From Klebsiella planticola ATCC 33531 (GTDB lineage: Bacteria; Pseudomonadota; Gammaproteobacteria; Enterobacterales; Enterobacteriaceae): DNA of 64,000 nucleotides. The position numbers were made by a program, and so were the translations under genes. The stretch spans positions 31,547 to 95,546 of the forward strand of contig NZ_JMPP01000070.1 in assembly GCF_000735435.1 (NCBI RefSeq), in the 5' to 3' direction. The number at the start of each line of letters is the position of its first letter. Position 1 is the stretch's first letter. Of this stretch, positions 1 to 7,900 are shown piece by piece. The notes under the pieces were generated by a model. The model was not told the origin of the DNA. It made no database searches and saw only the letters and a program-made list of their open reading frames with translations.

Positions 1-378
1 AAGGATCTTATATACGTCGACGGTGCGGACAGGGATACCCGCGCTGACCAGCACGTTCATGGCGGCCACGCTGGCTTTCCCGGTATTCGCCTTCTGGTCC
101 AGTACTACCCTGATATCCACTCCACGCCGTTTTGCCGCAATAAGCGAGCGAGTCACTTCCGGCGACGTGAAGGAGTATCCCATCAGGCGGATTTCCTGCT
201 GCGCTGAATCGATGGTCTTCAGGACCAGCTGCAGGGCCGTTCCTTCCGGGGAAAAGCCGGTCTCGATGGACGCGGCGTTGACTGCCGGCACTGGCGTGTA
301 AAGGGCCAGACTGAGCAGTCCGGGCAACCACCACCGGCTGGCTGGGGTTTGACGGGTCGTTCTTTTTTCTATACTCAT
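1..378 (-). CDS. Phospholipase-D-family endonuclease (Nuc-like), 3' part outside the window
   Basis: The reading frame opens at the ATG at 378 and runs off the left edge after 126 codons, so only the N-terminal part is visible. A hydrophobic signal-like segment (WWLPGLLSLALY) is followed by a region typical of plasmid PLD-family nucleases: SPEGTALQLVLKTI, then MGYSFTSPEV, then RGVDIRVVLD. The HKD catalytic motif would lie beyond the edge. Related Nuc proteins of IncF and IncN plasmids are periplasmic, EDTA-resistant DNases. It starts 6 nt after the neighbouring DUF2726 gene, so the two are probably co-transcribed. Confidence 0.75.
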   Translation of the reverse strand, partial: MSIEKRTTRQTPASRWWLPGLLSLALYTPVPAVNAASIETGFSPEGTALQLVLKTIDSAQQEIRLMGYSFTSPEVTRSLIAAKRRGVDIRVVLDQKANTGKASVAAMNVLVSAGIPVRTVDVYKIL

Positions 379-384
379 ACGATT

Positions 385-984
385 TCACTCCTGATGACGT
401 TCAGTGATGTCATGTCGGTGCTTCAGAAAATCCCTCACACACCTGACCAGTTTCTCTGAATCCCGCTCCCGCAACAGCGGAATGCCGGCCTGGCGAAGTA
501 CCTCTTCCAGCAGAATATCCCGGCGTACCCGATGTTTTTTCAGGTGCGAGGCATCATCCAGTTCGACAGCGGCCACAATGGCAAAGGTCGTGATATCCAC
601 CACCACCACATCGCAGTGCCACTGTGAGGCCATCCGGAACAGCTGCCACCAGGTCCGGGAGCGAGGCCGGATATGAGGTGCCAGGCTGGCGATATCCGCC
701 ACCCGCACCTGCGGGCACAGAAGCCAGCGTTTCCGGTCGGTGTGCTTCAGCAATGCCCGGTAAAAATGCTGTTCCCGTGGCGTCATCAGCATGTCATTAC
801 TCACCCAGACCCGCTGACGACACAGTCGCTGTTCCGCCTCGGTGGTGCGAATACCCGCCGCTTTCAGTGCCTGCAGCACCGGAGAGGTCTTTCCCGTTGT
901 TCGTCCCTTCACAAGCAAAACCAGAAAACCCAGCAGACCCAGTACTATGACGATGGCGCCCGTCATCATTAATATTTTTGCCAT
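385..984 (-). CDS. DUF2726 domain protein with N-terminal membrane anchor
   Basis: 199 aa. One hydrophobic segment at residues 5-25 (IVIVLGLLGFLVLLV) is followed by a soluble domain. That domain resembles DUF2726, an endonuclease-like fold: a LLCPQVRVADI stretch, CDVVVVDITTF, an acidic AAVELDD, and a RRDILLEEVLRQAGIPLLR stretch that is diagnostic for the family. The acidic pair and the later basic residues fit a very-short-patch-repair-like nuclease core, but no activity can be claimed. It lies 6 nt upstream of the PLD nuclease. Genes of this kind often follow finO in F-like plasmids. Confidence 0.7.
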   Translation of the reverse strand: MAKILMMTGAIVIVLGLLGFLVLLVKGRTTGKTSPVLQALKAAGIRTTEAEQRLCRQRVWVSNDMLMTPREQHFYRALLKHTDRKRWLLCPQVRVADIASLAPHIRPRSRTWWQLFRMASQWHCDVVVVDITTFAIVAAVELDDASHLKKHRVRRDILLEEVLRQAGIPLLRERDSEKLVRCVRDFLKHRHDITERHQE

Positions 985-1116
985 TCCGGGCCTCGCTTTA
1001 TAACCATATCAATCCATATGTGTTTCTTTACTCTGTTCAGCATTCCACTCAGCCCTTCTGAAAGAATTTTCCCCGGGGATTTTTTTGCTGCAATAAAAAC
1101 CCGCATATGAATTTCC

Positions 1117-1701
1117 TTAAATTTGTTTCAGCGCTATTGCCGCTGTCACAATAGCCTGCAGGGGATGCGTCGGTAATTGATTGCTGTAATTTAGCCAGAC
1201 ACGCCGTAAAACTTCTCCATCTTTGATATAGTGCGGCCTTCGGCTTATTGACTCCTTATCAATACAAATGCCACGAAAAAGTGGCCTGGAACCGACTTTA
1301 TAGAATTCATGCCGTTCTTCATTGCTCATTTTCATCACCAGTCGATTGAGATAGCGTGAAACCAGAGCAAATGAACGAAACGATGAAAGGTCACCGTTGA
1401 AATCCACGACACCACCTTTCAGTAATTTAAATTGACCCGAAGTCATGACAAAAGCCCGGGAGGGTTTTACTGGTATCGTCCAGGTCGCATGGTATTTGTA
1501 TATCCCTCTCTCCTTTTCGATCCATGCCTCCCCTACAAAATCGACGTCTTCATTTAGCTCCCCGGAAAACATCACTTCTTTATATTTCCCTAAAAAATAG
1601 ATGTCACCGACCCTCATATCTCTGACTTCACGCTGACACCATACGGGCATATGACAATAGCGCATTAAATCGCGAACAGTCTTCACAGCATCAAGCTTCA
1701 T
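1117..1701 (-). CDS. Hypothetical protein, 194 aa
   Basis: I do not recognise the family. The protein is soluble, basic and aromatic-rich, with no signal peptide or clear transmembrane segment. Its N-terminus includes MRYCHMPVWCQ with two cysteines. The start at 1701 has an AGGTGAA ribosome site just upstream. The upstream 1702-1854 stretch is AT-rich and carries TTGACC on the minus strand near 1723, which could be a -35 element. The gene is monocistronic between two unrelated genes and has lower GC than its neighbours. Confidence 0.6.
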   Translation of the reverse strand: MKLDAVKTVRDLMRYCHMPVWCQREVRDMRVGDIYFLGKYKEVMFSGELNEDVDFVGEAWIEKERGIYKYHATWTIPVKPSRAFVMTSGQFKLLKGGVVDFNGDLSSFRSFALVSRYLNRLVMKMSNEERHEFYKVGSRPLFRGICIDKESISRRPHYIKDGEVLRRVWLNYSNQLPTHPLQAIVTAAIALKQI

Positions 1702-1854
1702 TAGTTCACCTTTTTAATTGGTCAATTCTTTTAATTGAATAACAAGCGTAACGAGCCAGTTCTTGTCAGTTCTGTTTATAACGGTATTTCCACGGCTGAA
1801 CGGGATTCAGGCGTCGCCGGCAATCGCTCCCGATGAGTCTGATGCGCAGTCCCG

Positions 1855-2499
1855 TCAACGCTCAGTCCCTCTTCTGATGCACCAGGCATCTGCCGGCAAC
1901 CGATCCAGCAACGCGCGTCGGTATCTGTTCGGCACCCCCTGACCAGCCACGAGGTCAGCAATCAGGACCGATATGGCGGAAATCAACAGCACGTAGTGAA
2001 GGACGATGCCGGCCAGCTGTACAAGCTCTGTTGCGGGCATAGTTCGCAGGGCGGTCACCAGACGGATACCGTCCTGCGGAAATCCCCAGACCAGGAAGCC
2101 GGCGCCCGTCAGTATCGCTGCTGGCGCATAAAGGCATCCCCGGGAGACAAGCCGGACCACCAGGCCGATAAGGTCATGCATCTGCTGGCGATACACTTCA
2201 CCGTCCTGGAGAATTTCCCATTCCAGCCGGGCTTTCTCGTGGTGCGGCAGCATGGCCACCACCTGAACACCATCACGGATACAGACCAGCGGTGAAACCT
2301 CCAGCGTTCTCATTTGGTCGGTATGACGGGTGTACAGCGCCAGACCGGCCCAGAACAGCGCAACCGGCAGCATCACCAGAAGGGGGCCTGCCCATGCGGG
2401 AAAAGACGGGTATAAGAGTGTCAGAAAGAGCGCCAGCGCGCCCCCGTACAAATAACAGAATAATTGCTGTTCAGTGCGCAGGGTGAAATATCGGAACAT
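1855..2499 (-). CDS. Hypothetical multi-pass membrane protein, 214 aa
   Basis: There are about four hydrophobic segments: residues 15-31 (YLYGGALALFLTLLYP), 36-56, roughly 120-138, and 160-185 (YVLLISAISVLIADLV). A cytoplasmic-looking loop at about 65-110 includes MLPHHEKARLEWEILQDGE. I cannot assign a family. Its place downstream of finO and the DsbA-like gene suggests a plasmid-specific accessory to the transfer region, but nothing in the sequence fixes a role. The start at 2499 is preceded by AAAGGAC. Confidence 0.65.
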   Translation of the reverse strand: MFRYFTLRTEQQLFCYLYGGALALFLTLLYPSFPAWAGPLLVMLPVALFWAGLALYTRHTDQMRTLEVSPLVCIRDGVQVVAMLPHHEKARLEWEILQDGEVYRQQMHDLIGLVVRLVSRGCLYAPAAILTGAGFLVWGFPQDGIRLVTALRTMPATELVQLAGIVLHYVLLISAISVLIADLVAGQGVPNRYRRALLDRLPADAWCIRRGTER

Positions 2500-2537
2500 A
2501 AACTCAGTCCTTTAAAAATAAACTGGATTAAAAAATA

Positions 2538-3323
2538 TTAATGACGGGATTTATTGATTGCAGACTGAATATTCTCTGCTTCGGTCATTCCGGTAAATAC
2601 TGTGATGTTTTCAGCCGTCGCGCCTTTTACCGGCAGCACAATAATTCCGGGTGTTCCGGTTAATCCTGTCTCCGTGGCAATATCATTAATATTCTTCAGC
2701 GTGGTGTTAATCTCTTCAATGGTCTGCGGTTGAAATGAAATTCCCCCCGATGTCTTTTCAATATCTCCCTTCGTCAGCTTCCCTTCATTCAGGCCTGTCC
2801 CGTACAGACCATTGTGATATTTAAGATAGGCCTCCGCTCCTTGCTCTTTCCAGACCTGCAGACCTGTTTTCGCTGCCAGCAGTGACGCTGGCCACCGACT
2901 GCCGAAAACCGGCCATTCCATAAAGAAATAGCGCACCTTCGTGTTGTTCTTTATGACCTTCTCCAGCTCGGGTGCAAACCGGCTGCACCAGATGCACTGA
3001 TAGTCGAAGAATTCGACCACCATCACATCCCCGTCCGCAGGCCCCCAGGACGGGATAGTTTTATCGCCCAGTATTTTCGCCTGCTGCGCCAGCGCAGCGG
3101 ATGTCAGCCCCCGGCTTTGTTTTTCCTCCTGCTCCTGCTGAAGTTTCTCGCTCATCTGAATCAGTATTTCAGGATGAGCACGCAAATAATCGGCCGCTAT
3201 TTCTCCGATTCTTTTTTCCTGGATGACGGAGAAAGTCTTTTCTGTCTCAGGCTCTTGAGCAACGCTGTTATTAACAAAGGTGGCGAAAATAAATGGAAGC
3301 AGCAAATATATTTTACGTTTCAT
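2538..3323 (-). CDS. DsbA-like periplasmic thiol:disulfide oxidoreductase
   Basis: 261 aa from the ATG at 3323, which has AAAGGA upstream; an in-frame extension to 3401 lacks a ribosome site. A signal peptide (IYLLLPFIFATFVNNSVA) is followed by a helical linker rich in E and Q, then a thioredoxin domain with the catalytic FFDYQCIWC motif (CXXC at residues 110 and 113) and a TGTPGIIV cis-proline loop. The layout matches plasmid DsbA/DsbG-like proteins. It probably forms or corrects disulfides in cysteine-rich transfer proteins such as TraU, TraN and TraH, complementing TrbB. Confidence 0.8.
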   Translation of the reverse strand: MKRKIYLLLPFIFATFVNNSVAQEPETEKTFSVIQEKRIGEIAADYLRAHPEILIQMSEKLQQEQEEKQSRGLTSAALAQQAKILGDKTIPSWGPADGDVMVVEFFDYQCIWCSRFAPELEKVIKNNTKVRYFFMEWPVFGSRWPASLLAAKTGLQVWKEQGAEAYLKYHNGLYGTGLNEGKLTKGDIEKTSGGISFQPQTIEEINTTLKNINDIATETGLTGTPGIIVLPVKGATAENITVFTGMTEAENIQSAINKSRH

Positions 3324-3434
3324 TTTTATTCCTTTAAAAGTTTCAGTGTAGATAAAAGAATGCCCGACTGCTAAAGAGGTTAAATTCTTTAGCAGGAGCA
3401 TTTACAGGTAAATTTATTTGTGGCAGAGAATGAA

Positions 3435-4022
3435 TTAAAGCGTCTGACTCTGTATTCGGGCACTCAGGCGGCTCTGGCGCACTCTCCGTTCACGGGCATA
3501 GTTTTCTTCTTCTGGCGTCACGGTCGCCACAATATTTCCCTGCAGGTCATACCGGGGAGCGCCAGCCTGCATCAGGGAAAGATACTCTTCTGAACGCGTC
3601 AGGCTTTTCAGGCACTTAAGCACCTGTTTATGCGACAGCGGGAGGTTGCGTTGCGTAATGTCCGCAAACAGATGATCACGCATCCCCGTCGCCAGCAGAC
3701 GTGGCACATTACCGTCGAACAACTGTGGCCAGAACGCCTTCAAAGTCATGATGGCCTGTTCCGGCGGCAGCAGGCGCAGATATCGGACCGGAGGCGGTGG
3801 CTTTACCGCGTTGACCACCGGCGCAGATTCACGTGCTGCGGCTTCGTCAGCCTTTTTGGCCCGCTCCAGCTTCTCCTTCTTTACCTTCCAGGCCGGAGGC
3901 GTCGTGACCACCACCACTTTTTTACGCCGTACCACTACGGGCGTCTCAGGGGTTCCGGTCGCCGCGGTATCCGCTGCCGGCTTTCTTTTCAGACTCAGTA
4001 CAGGGCGTTTTTCTTCAGTCAT
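3435..4022 (-). CDS. finO: Fertility inhibition RNA chaperone FinO
   Basis: 195 aa. It has a long basic, disordered N-terminal region (VRRKKVVVVTTPPAWKVKKEKLERAKK) followed by a ProQ/FinO domain: a YLRLLPPEQAIMTLKAFWPQLF-like stretch, then RDHLFADI and LSHKQVLKCLKSL. FinO binds FinP and the traJ leader, protects FinP from RNase E and promotes their pairing, which lowers TraJ. The length is close to F and R100 FinO (186 aa). The gene is intact, so this plasmid is expected to be fertility-inhibited rather than derepressed. It is the last gene of the tra block, beyond traX. Confidence 0.92.
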   Translation of the reverse strand: MTEEKRPVLSLKRKPAADTAATGTPETPVVVRRKKVVVVTTPPAWKVKKEKLERAKKADEAAARESAPVVNAVKPPPPVRYLRLLPPEQAIMTLKAFWPQLFDGNVPRLLATGMRDHLFADITQRNLPLSHKQVLKCLKSLTRSEEYLSLMQAGAPRYDLQGNIVATVTPEEENYARERRVRQSRLSARIQSQTL

Positions 4023-4139
4023 AACAAGGTTTTTTATCTGACAGGAACCAGACTATAAGATACGTGAACACGGTCAAAAGCGCATCCTTTCAGGGCGTAG
4101 GCCCCGTTTATCCTAATATTAGATGTCTGCGCAATTGCT

Positions 4140-4165
4140 GCCCGGACTGATGTCCGGGCTTTTTT
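4140..4165 (+). terminator. Hairpin with T-run at the 3' end of traX
   Basis: Perfect 8-bp stem GCCCGGAC / GTCCGGGC with a TGAT loop, followed by six T on the plus strand. The T-run overlaps the traX stop codon. As written it would terminate rightward transcription; for leftward tra mRNA it is a stable stem without a following U-run, so it may instead protect or attenuate. Confidence 0.5.
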
Positions 4166-4889
4166 ACATCGAGACAACGATACCCAGCACCGCCAGATGC
4201 ACGGCATAGAACATCACGAAGAAATGACGTGGCCAGAAACGTTTCACACGTTCCCCGGCAGATGAACACACCATCAATGCCAGCAGCGCAATGGTCAACC
4301 CGGCCACCGACTCACTCACGTCGTTCGGGTTCATCAATAACACCATGATGGCCCACAGCACGCCGTATCCCAGCCGTTCCGTAGCACGTTCTGCCCGACA
4401 GAGAAACCAGCCGGCGATAAGCATGCCCACCCCGGCCGCACCGTAGCTGCCGGATGACAGCGGTATCCACGCCGCCAGGAGTGTCATGGCCAGCAGAACA
4501 TATTGCCGGGAAGGCTGGCTGAACCACCGCAGGGCCTGGCCGGTCACCGCAAAGGCAAACAGAATATTCCCCGTGTACCACGGATATCCAATCAGCATAA
4601 AAGACACCTGGGCGACCAACGCCCAGCCCCACAGACTGTTCAGCTGCGACTGGCGAATTTGGCCGTGCCGCGCCAGGTTCACCCCCCACACCAGACCGAA
4701 CAGCGGAAAACATCCCCGCCCCAGCAGGCGCATGATCTCGTTATTGTGGGCCAGCAATAAGCCTGCATGGTCGGTGACCATCAGGACCAGGGCCACCGTT
4801 TTAATCATATCCGTCTGCCCGGGCGTCCAGGTCAGGAGTGCCTGCAGCCAGCGGTCAGCGGCACTGAGGCGCATTACATGTGTTGTCAT
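4164..4889 (-). CDS. traX: F-pilin N-acetylase TraX
   Basis: 241 aa, polytopic. It carries the TraX family signature: WTPGQTDMIKTVALVLMVTDH near residues 21-41, then GRGCFPLFGLVWGVNLARH, then YPWYTGNILFAFAVTGQ. TraX acetylates the N-terminal alanine of mature F pilin in the inner membrane. Here the predicted mature pilin begins with Thr, so whether it is a substrate is open. It lies just downstream of traI with about 90 nt between, as in F. Confidence 0.9.
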   Translation of the reverse strand: MTTHVMRLSAADRWLQALLTWTPGQTDMIKTVALVLMVTDHAGLLLAHNNEIMRLLGRGCFPLFGLVWGVNLARHGQIRQSQLNSLWGWALVAQVSFMLIGYPWYTGNILFAFAVTGQALRWFSQPSRQYVLLAMTLLAAWIPLSSGSYGAAGVGMLIAGWFLCRAERATERLGYGVLWAIMVLLMNPNDVSESVAGLTIALLALMVCSSAGERVKRFWPRHFFVMFYAVHLAVLGIVVSM

Positions 4890-4981
4890 CTTTATGTCCT
4901 TTTTATCCCTTACATCGCGCCCCGGCAGGGTGCCCGATTTTTAATCGGGAAGGATGCCGGGGCAGACAAGCCGCAGGCGCG

Positions 4982-7900
4982 TCAGTCGCCCCCGAGCGTT
5001 TTCTCACGATTGAGATCACGAACCATATCGCGCTCCATCTGCTGCAGGCGCTCCCGCTGAAGGCTCTCCTGAGCCACCTGCTGAACGGCCGCTTCCTGTT
5101 TCCGGGTCTGTGGATCGTCGGGCAGGGTCATCTTCTCTTCACCCGGTTTTTCGCGCTCCAGACCGCGAATTACGTCTCCGATGACCTCTTTTACCCGGTC
5201 TTCAGATTCGCCGGCTTTACGCCCGTCCCCGGCCACTTCCCGGGCAGTCTGTTCCGCCTGTTTCTCCATATTCTGACGCTGCGCCTCTTCCGCGGCCCGC
5301 TGTGCCAGCACTTCTGGCGGAAGCGGAATGTCAGTTCCTGCCGCCTCCGGTGAAACTACCGGTATCGGATCTGCCCAGACGCGTCCGCCGGTGATGGCGC
5401 CCGGATTCCAGGGGCGGTCATCGCCAGCAAGGCGCACTACCACGCCGCTGTCAGGGTTATCGCGGGCGACCCTGACGCCCTCTCCCATATTCCCGGCCAG
5501 CAGGCTCTCGCCGTTCCGGCTCCCCTGCAGCGCCACAAAGCGGGCATCTTCATTGCCCATCACCCGTCCCTCGCCCCCCATCACCTGCAGGCGGCCGTCG
5601 CTGTCCGTCAGCGAACTGAGCCAGATCCCGGCTTCTTTCCCGTTCTTGTCATACACCGGCAGCGCCACGTGGGGCTGCGGATACTGTTTTCCGGGCGAAA
5701 TGAATTTTCCGGGCGATATCCCCTTCGCAAGGCCGGACTGCTGCAGCGCCGCGCGGCCTGCCGCGGTTTCATTCATCGGTCGCGCACGGCTGAACAGCTG
5801 CTCCGCAGTGTGTACCGCCCGGTCATTACGCGGCGCAAGAATATCGTGCGCCGTCGCTTTCGAGGGCGAGGCATTAATTGCTTTTATCCAGCCCTCCCGG
5901 CTGTCGGTATAGACCTGAACATGCTGTTTCATACGCGATAACCCGACATAGGCGGATTCGAAGCTGGCCATCGCTTTTCGGCCCTCCGCCACGCCCTCCA
6001 GCGCGATGGCAAACGGTTCACTGGCCCCCTGGGCCCCGTGAGCGGTAATGGCATACGCCAGATCGATATGGCGTTGCGCCTCGTCGGCCTTCGGGTTCAG
6101 TGTTCGGGTGTTTTTGCCGTCTGATAACGTGACACTGTCACTGGAAATGGATTTTACCTCCCACACACTGTTGGCCACATATCCCCGTTCCGGATCACTC
6201 TTGCTGAAACGCATCCGGTCACCCTGAGACACCGTAATCTCTTCCCGGCGGTAGAGTGTGACGCCCTCAGCAGACGCCTCACGGGGAGAGATAAGCCGCT
6301 CTTTCCCGTCACCATCCATCAGGGTAATAAGCTGATTTTCCTTATCCACCCCTCCGATACGGTGGTAGGTATTGTCCACCAGGGCGACAGCCCCCTGATG
6401 AGCCACCCAGGTGGACAGTTTCCGCAACTCACCGTCGCGAATATTGCTCGTCACGAACACCGGCAGGGTGATGTCTTCTTTGCCGGCTTCGCCGCTCGCC
6501 ACCCTCTCATCATGGATCAGGCTGTTCAGCGCCCGGCGGTCGGCATTCAGGTGAGTGATAATCAACGACTGCGCCTGCGCCTCCGGGGTACGGCCGGTAT
6601 AGTCTCTCACCAGGGCGTCATACAGCGTAGCGGGCTGACCTGCCGGCACGCTTTCGCCTTTCTTCAGTGCCTCCTGAATCGCCTTCTCCTGTGCCGGCGT
6701 AAACTCCATCACCGACTGCGCCGGTACCCACGCATCCGCCTTTCGCGGCACCTGCTCTGGAGTGACCTTTTCAATCGTTGCCAGCGCACTGTTGATATCC
6801 CGGTCAATCAGGCTGTAGACAGCTGGTCGCAGCTCAGGCACCTGGCGCACAATTTCTTTCATGATGGACACATCAGCAGCGCTGCGTTGCTGCATCAGCC
6901 TGAATGGCTGGCCCGGCGCGATGGACTGCAGCTGGTCGGTATCCCCGCTGAGTACCGCCCGCCCTCCACCGGCAGCGATCAGCGACAGGGCCTTTGCCGT
7001 GTCGGCCAGCCCCACCATCGAGCTCTCGTCGAGCAGAAACAGCGTGTTGCTGAAATCCGGTGTCTGCCCGTTACGTGCCAGCAGTTGCGTGTCATGCAGG
7101 AATGACGCTGTGGTCTGCGCATCCACGCCGGCGCTCTGCATTTCGCCTACCGCGCGATGGGTTGGCCCCAGGCCGACGACGCGCGGGCGGGTCTCTTCCG
7201 GCAGCAGGTTGATAGCGCTTGTCACCGCCCGGAACTGGGTGGTTTTCCCCACCCCCGCATAGCCCTGAACCAGTGTGAAGCGATCCGGGGTTTCCAGTAT
7301 CATCCGGGTTGACGCGCGCTGACCGGATGTCAGGTCGGCCAGGATGTCGGCAGGGACACGGTTCATCAGGGGCGCGACCGCCTCCTTTCCTTCCAGCACC
7401 CGGGTCAGGATGCTTTTCTCAGCATCCCAGGTCTGACGGGAAATCAGCAGGTCGTTGCCGTGGCCCGGAGCCACCGGCACATGCAGCAAAGTACCTGCCT
7501 TAATCTGCGCCTGAATGGTCTTATCGATATCCGCCATCGGGACCTGACCGCCGCCGGTCTCGAGCGCGGTGGCCAGCAGCTGTGGACGCGTGAAGGTCAG
7601 GTCGTCGCTTTCCAGCAAGGGGACAGAAAGATGGATGACCTGCTCTGCCGGGGTATGCAGCCCGGCCTTCTGCTGTGCGATGGCCGCATCGAGCGTTGAC
7701 TCACCAGAACGGGCCTTCAGCTGCTCCGACACCACGCTGAAGGCAGTATGGCGCGCCAGCTTCTCCGTCGTCCGGGAAGCATCCTGCGCGGAGTAAAGAC
7801 GGACATGGCTCCCGCTTTGTGCCAGCTGGTTCAGCGTGGCGTTATCCAGCTCCCGCTGCGTCACCGAGGCAAAGACGGTCGCCGTCTCGCTGACTGAGCG

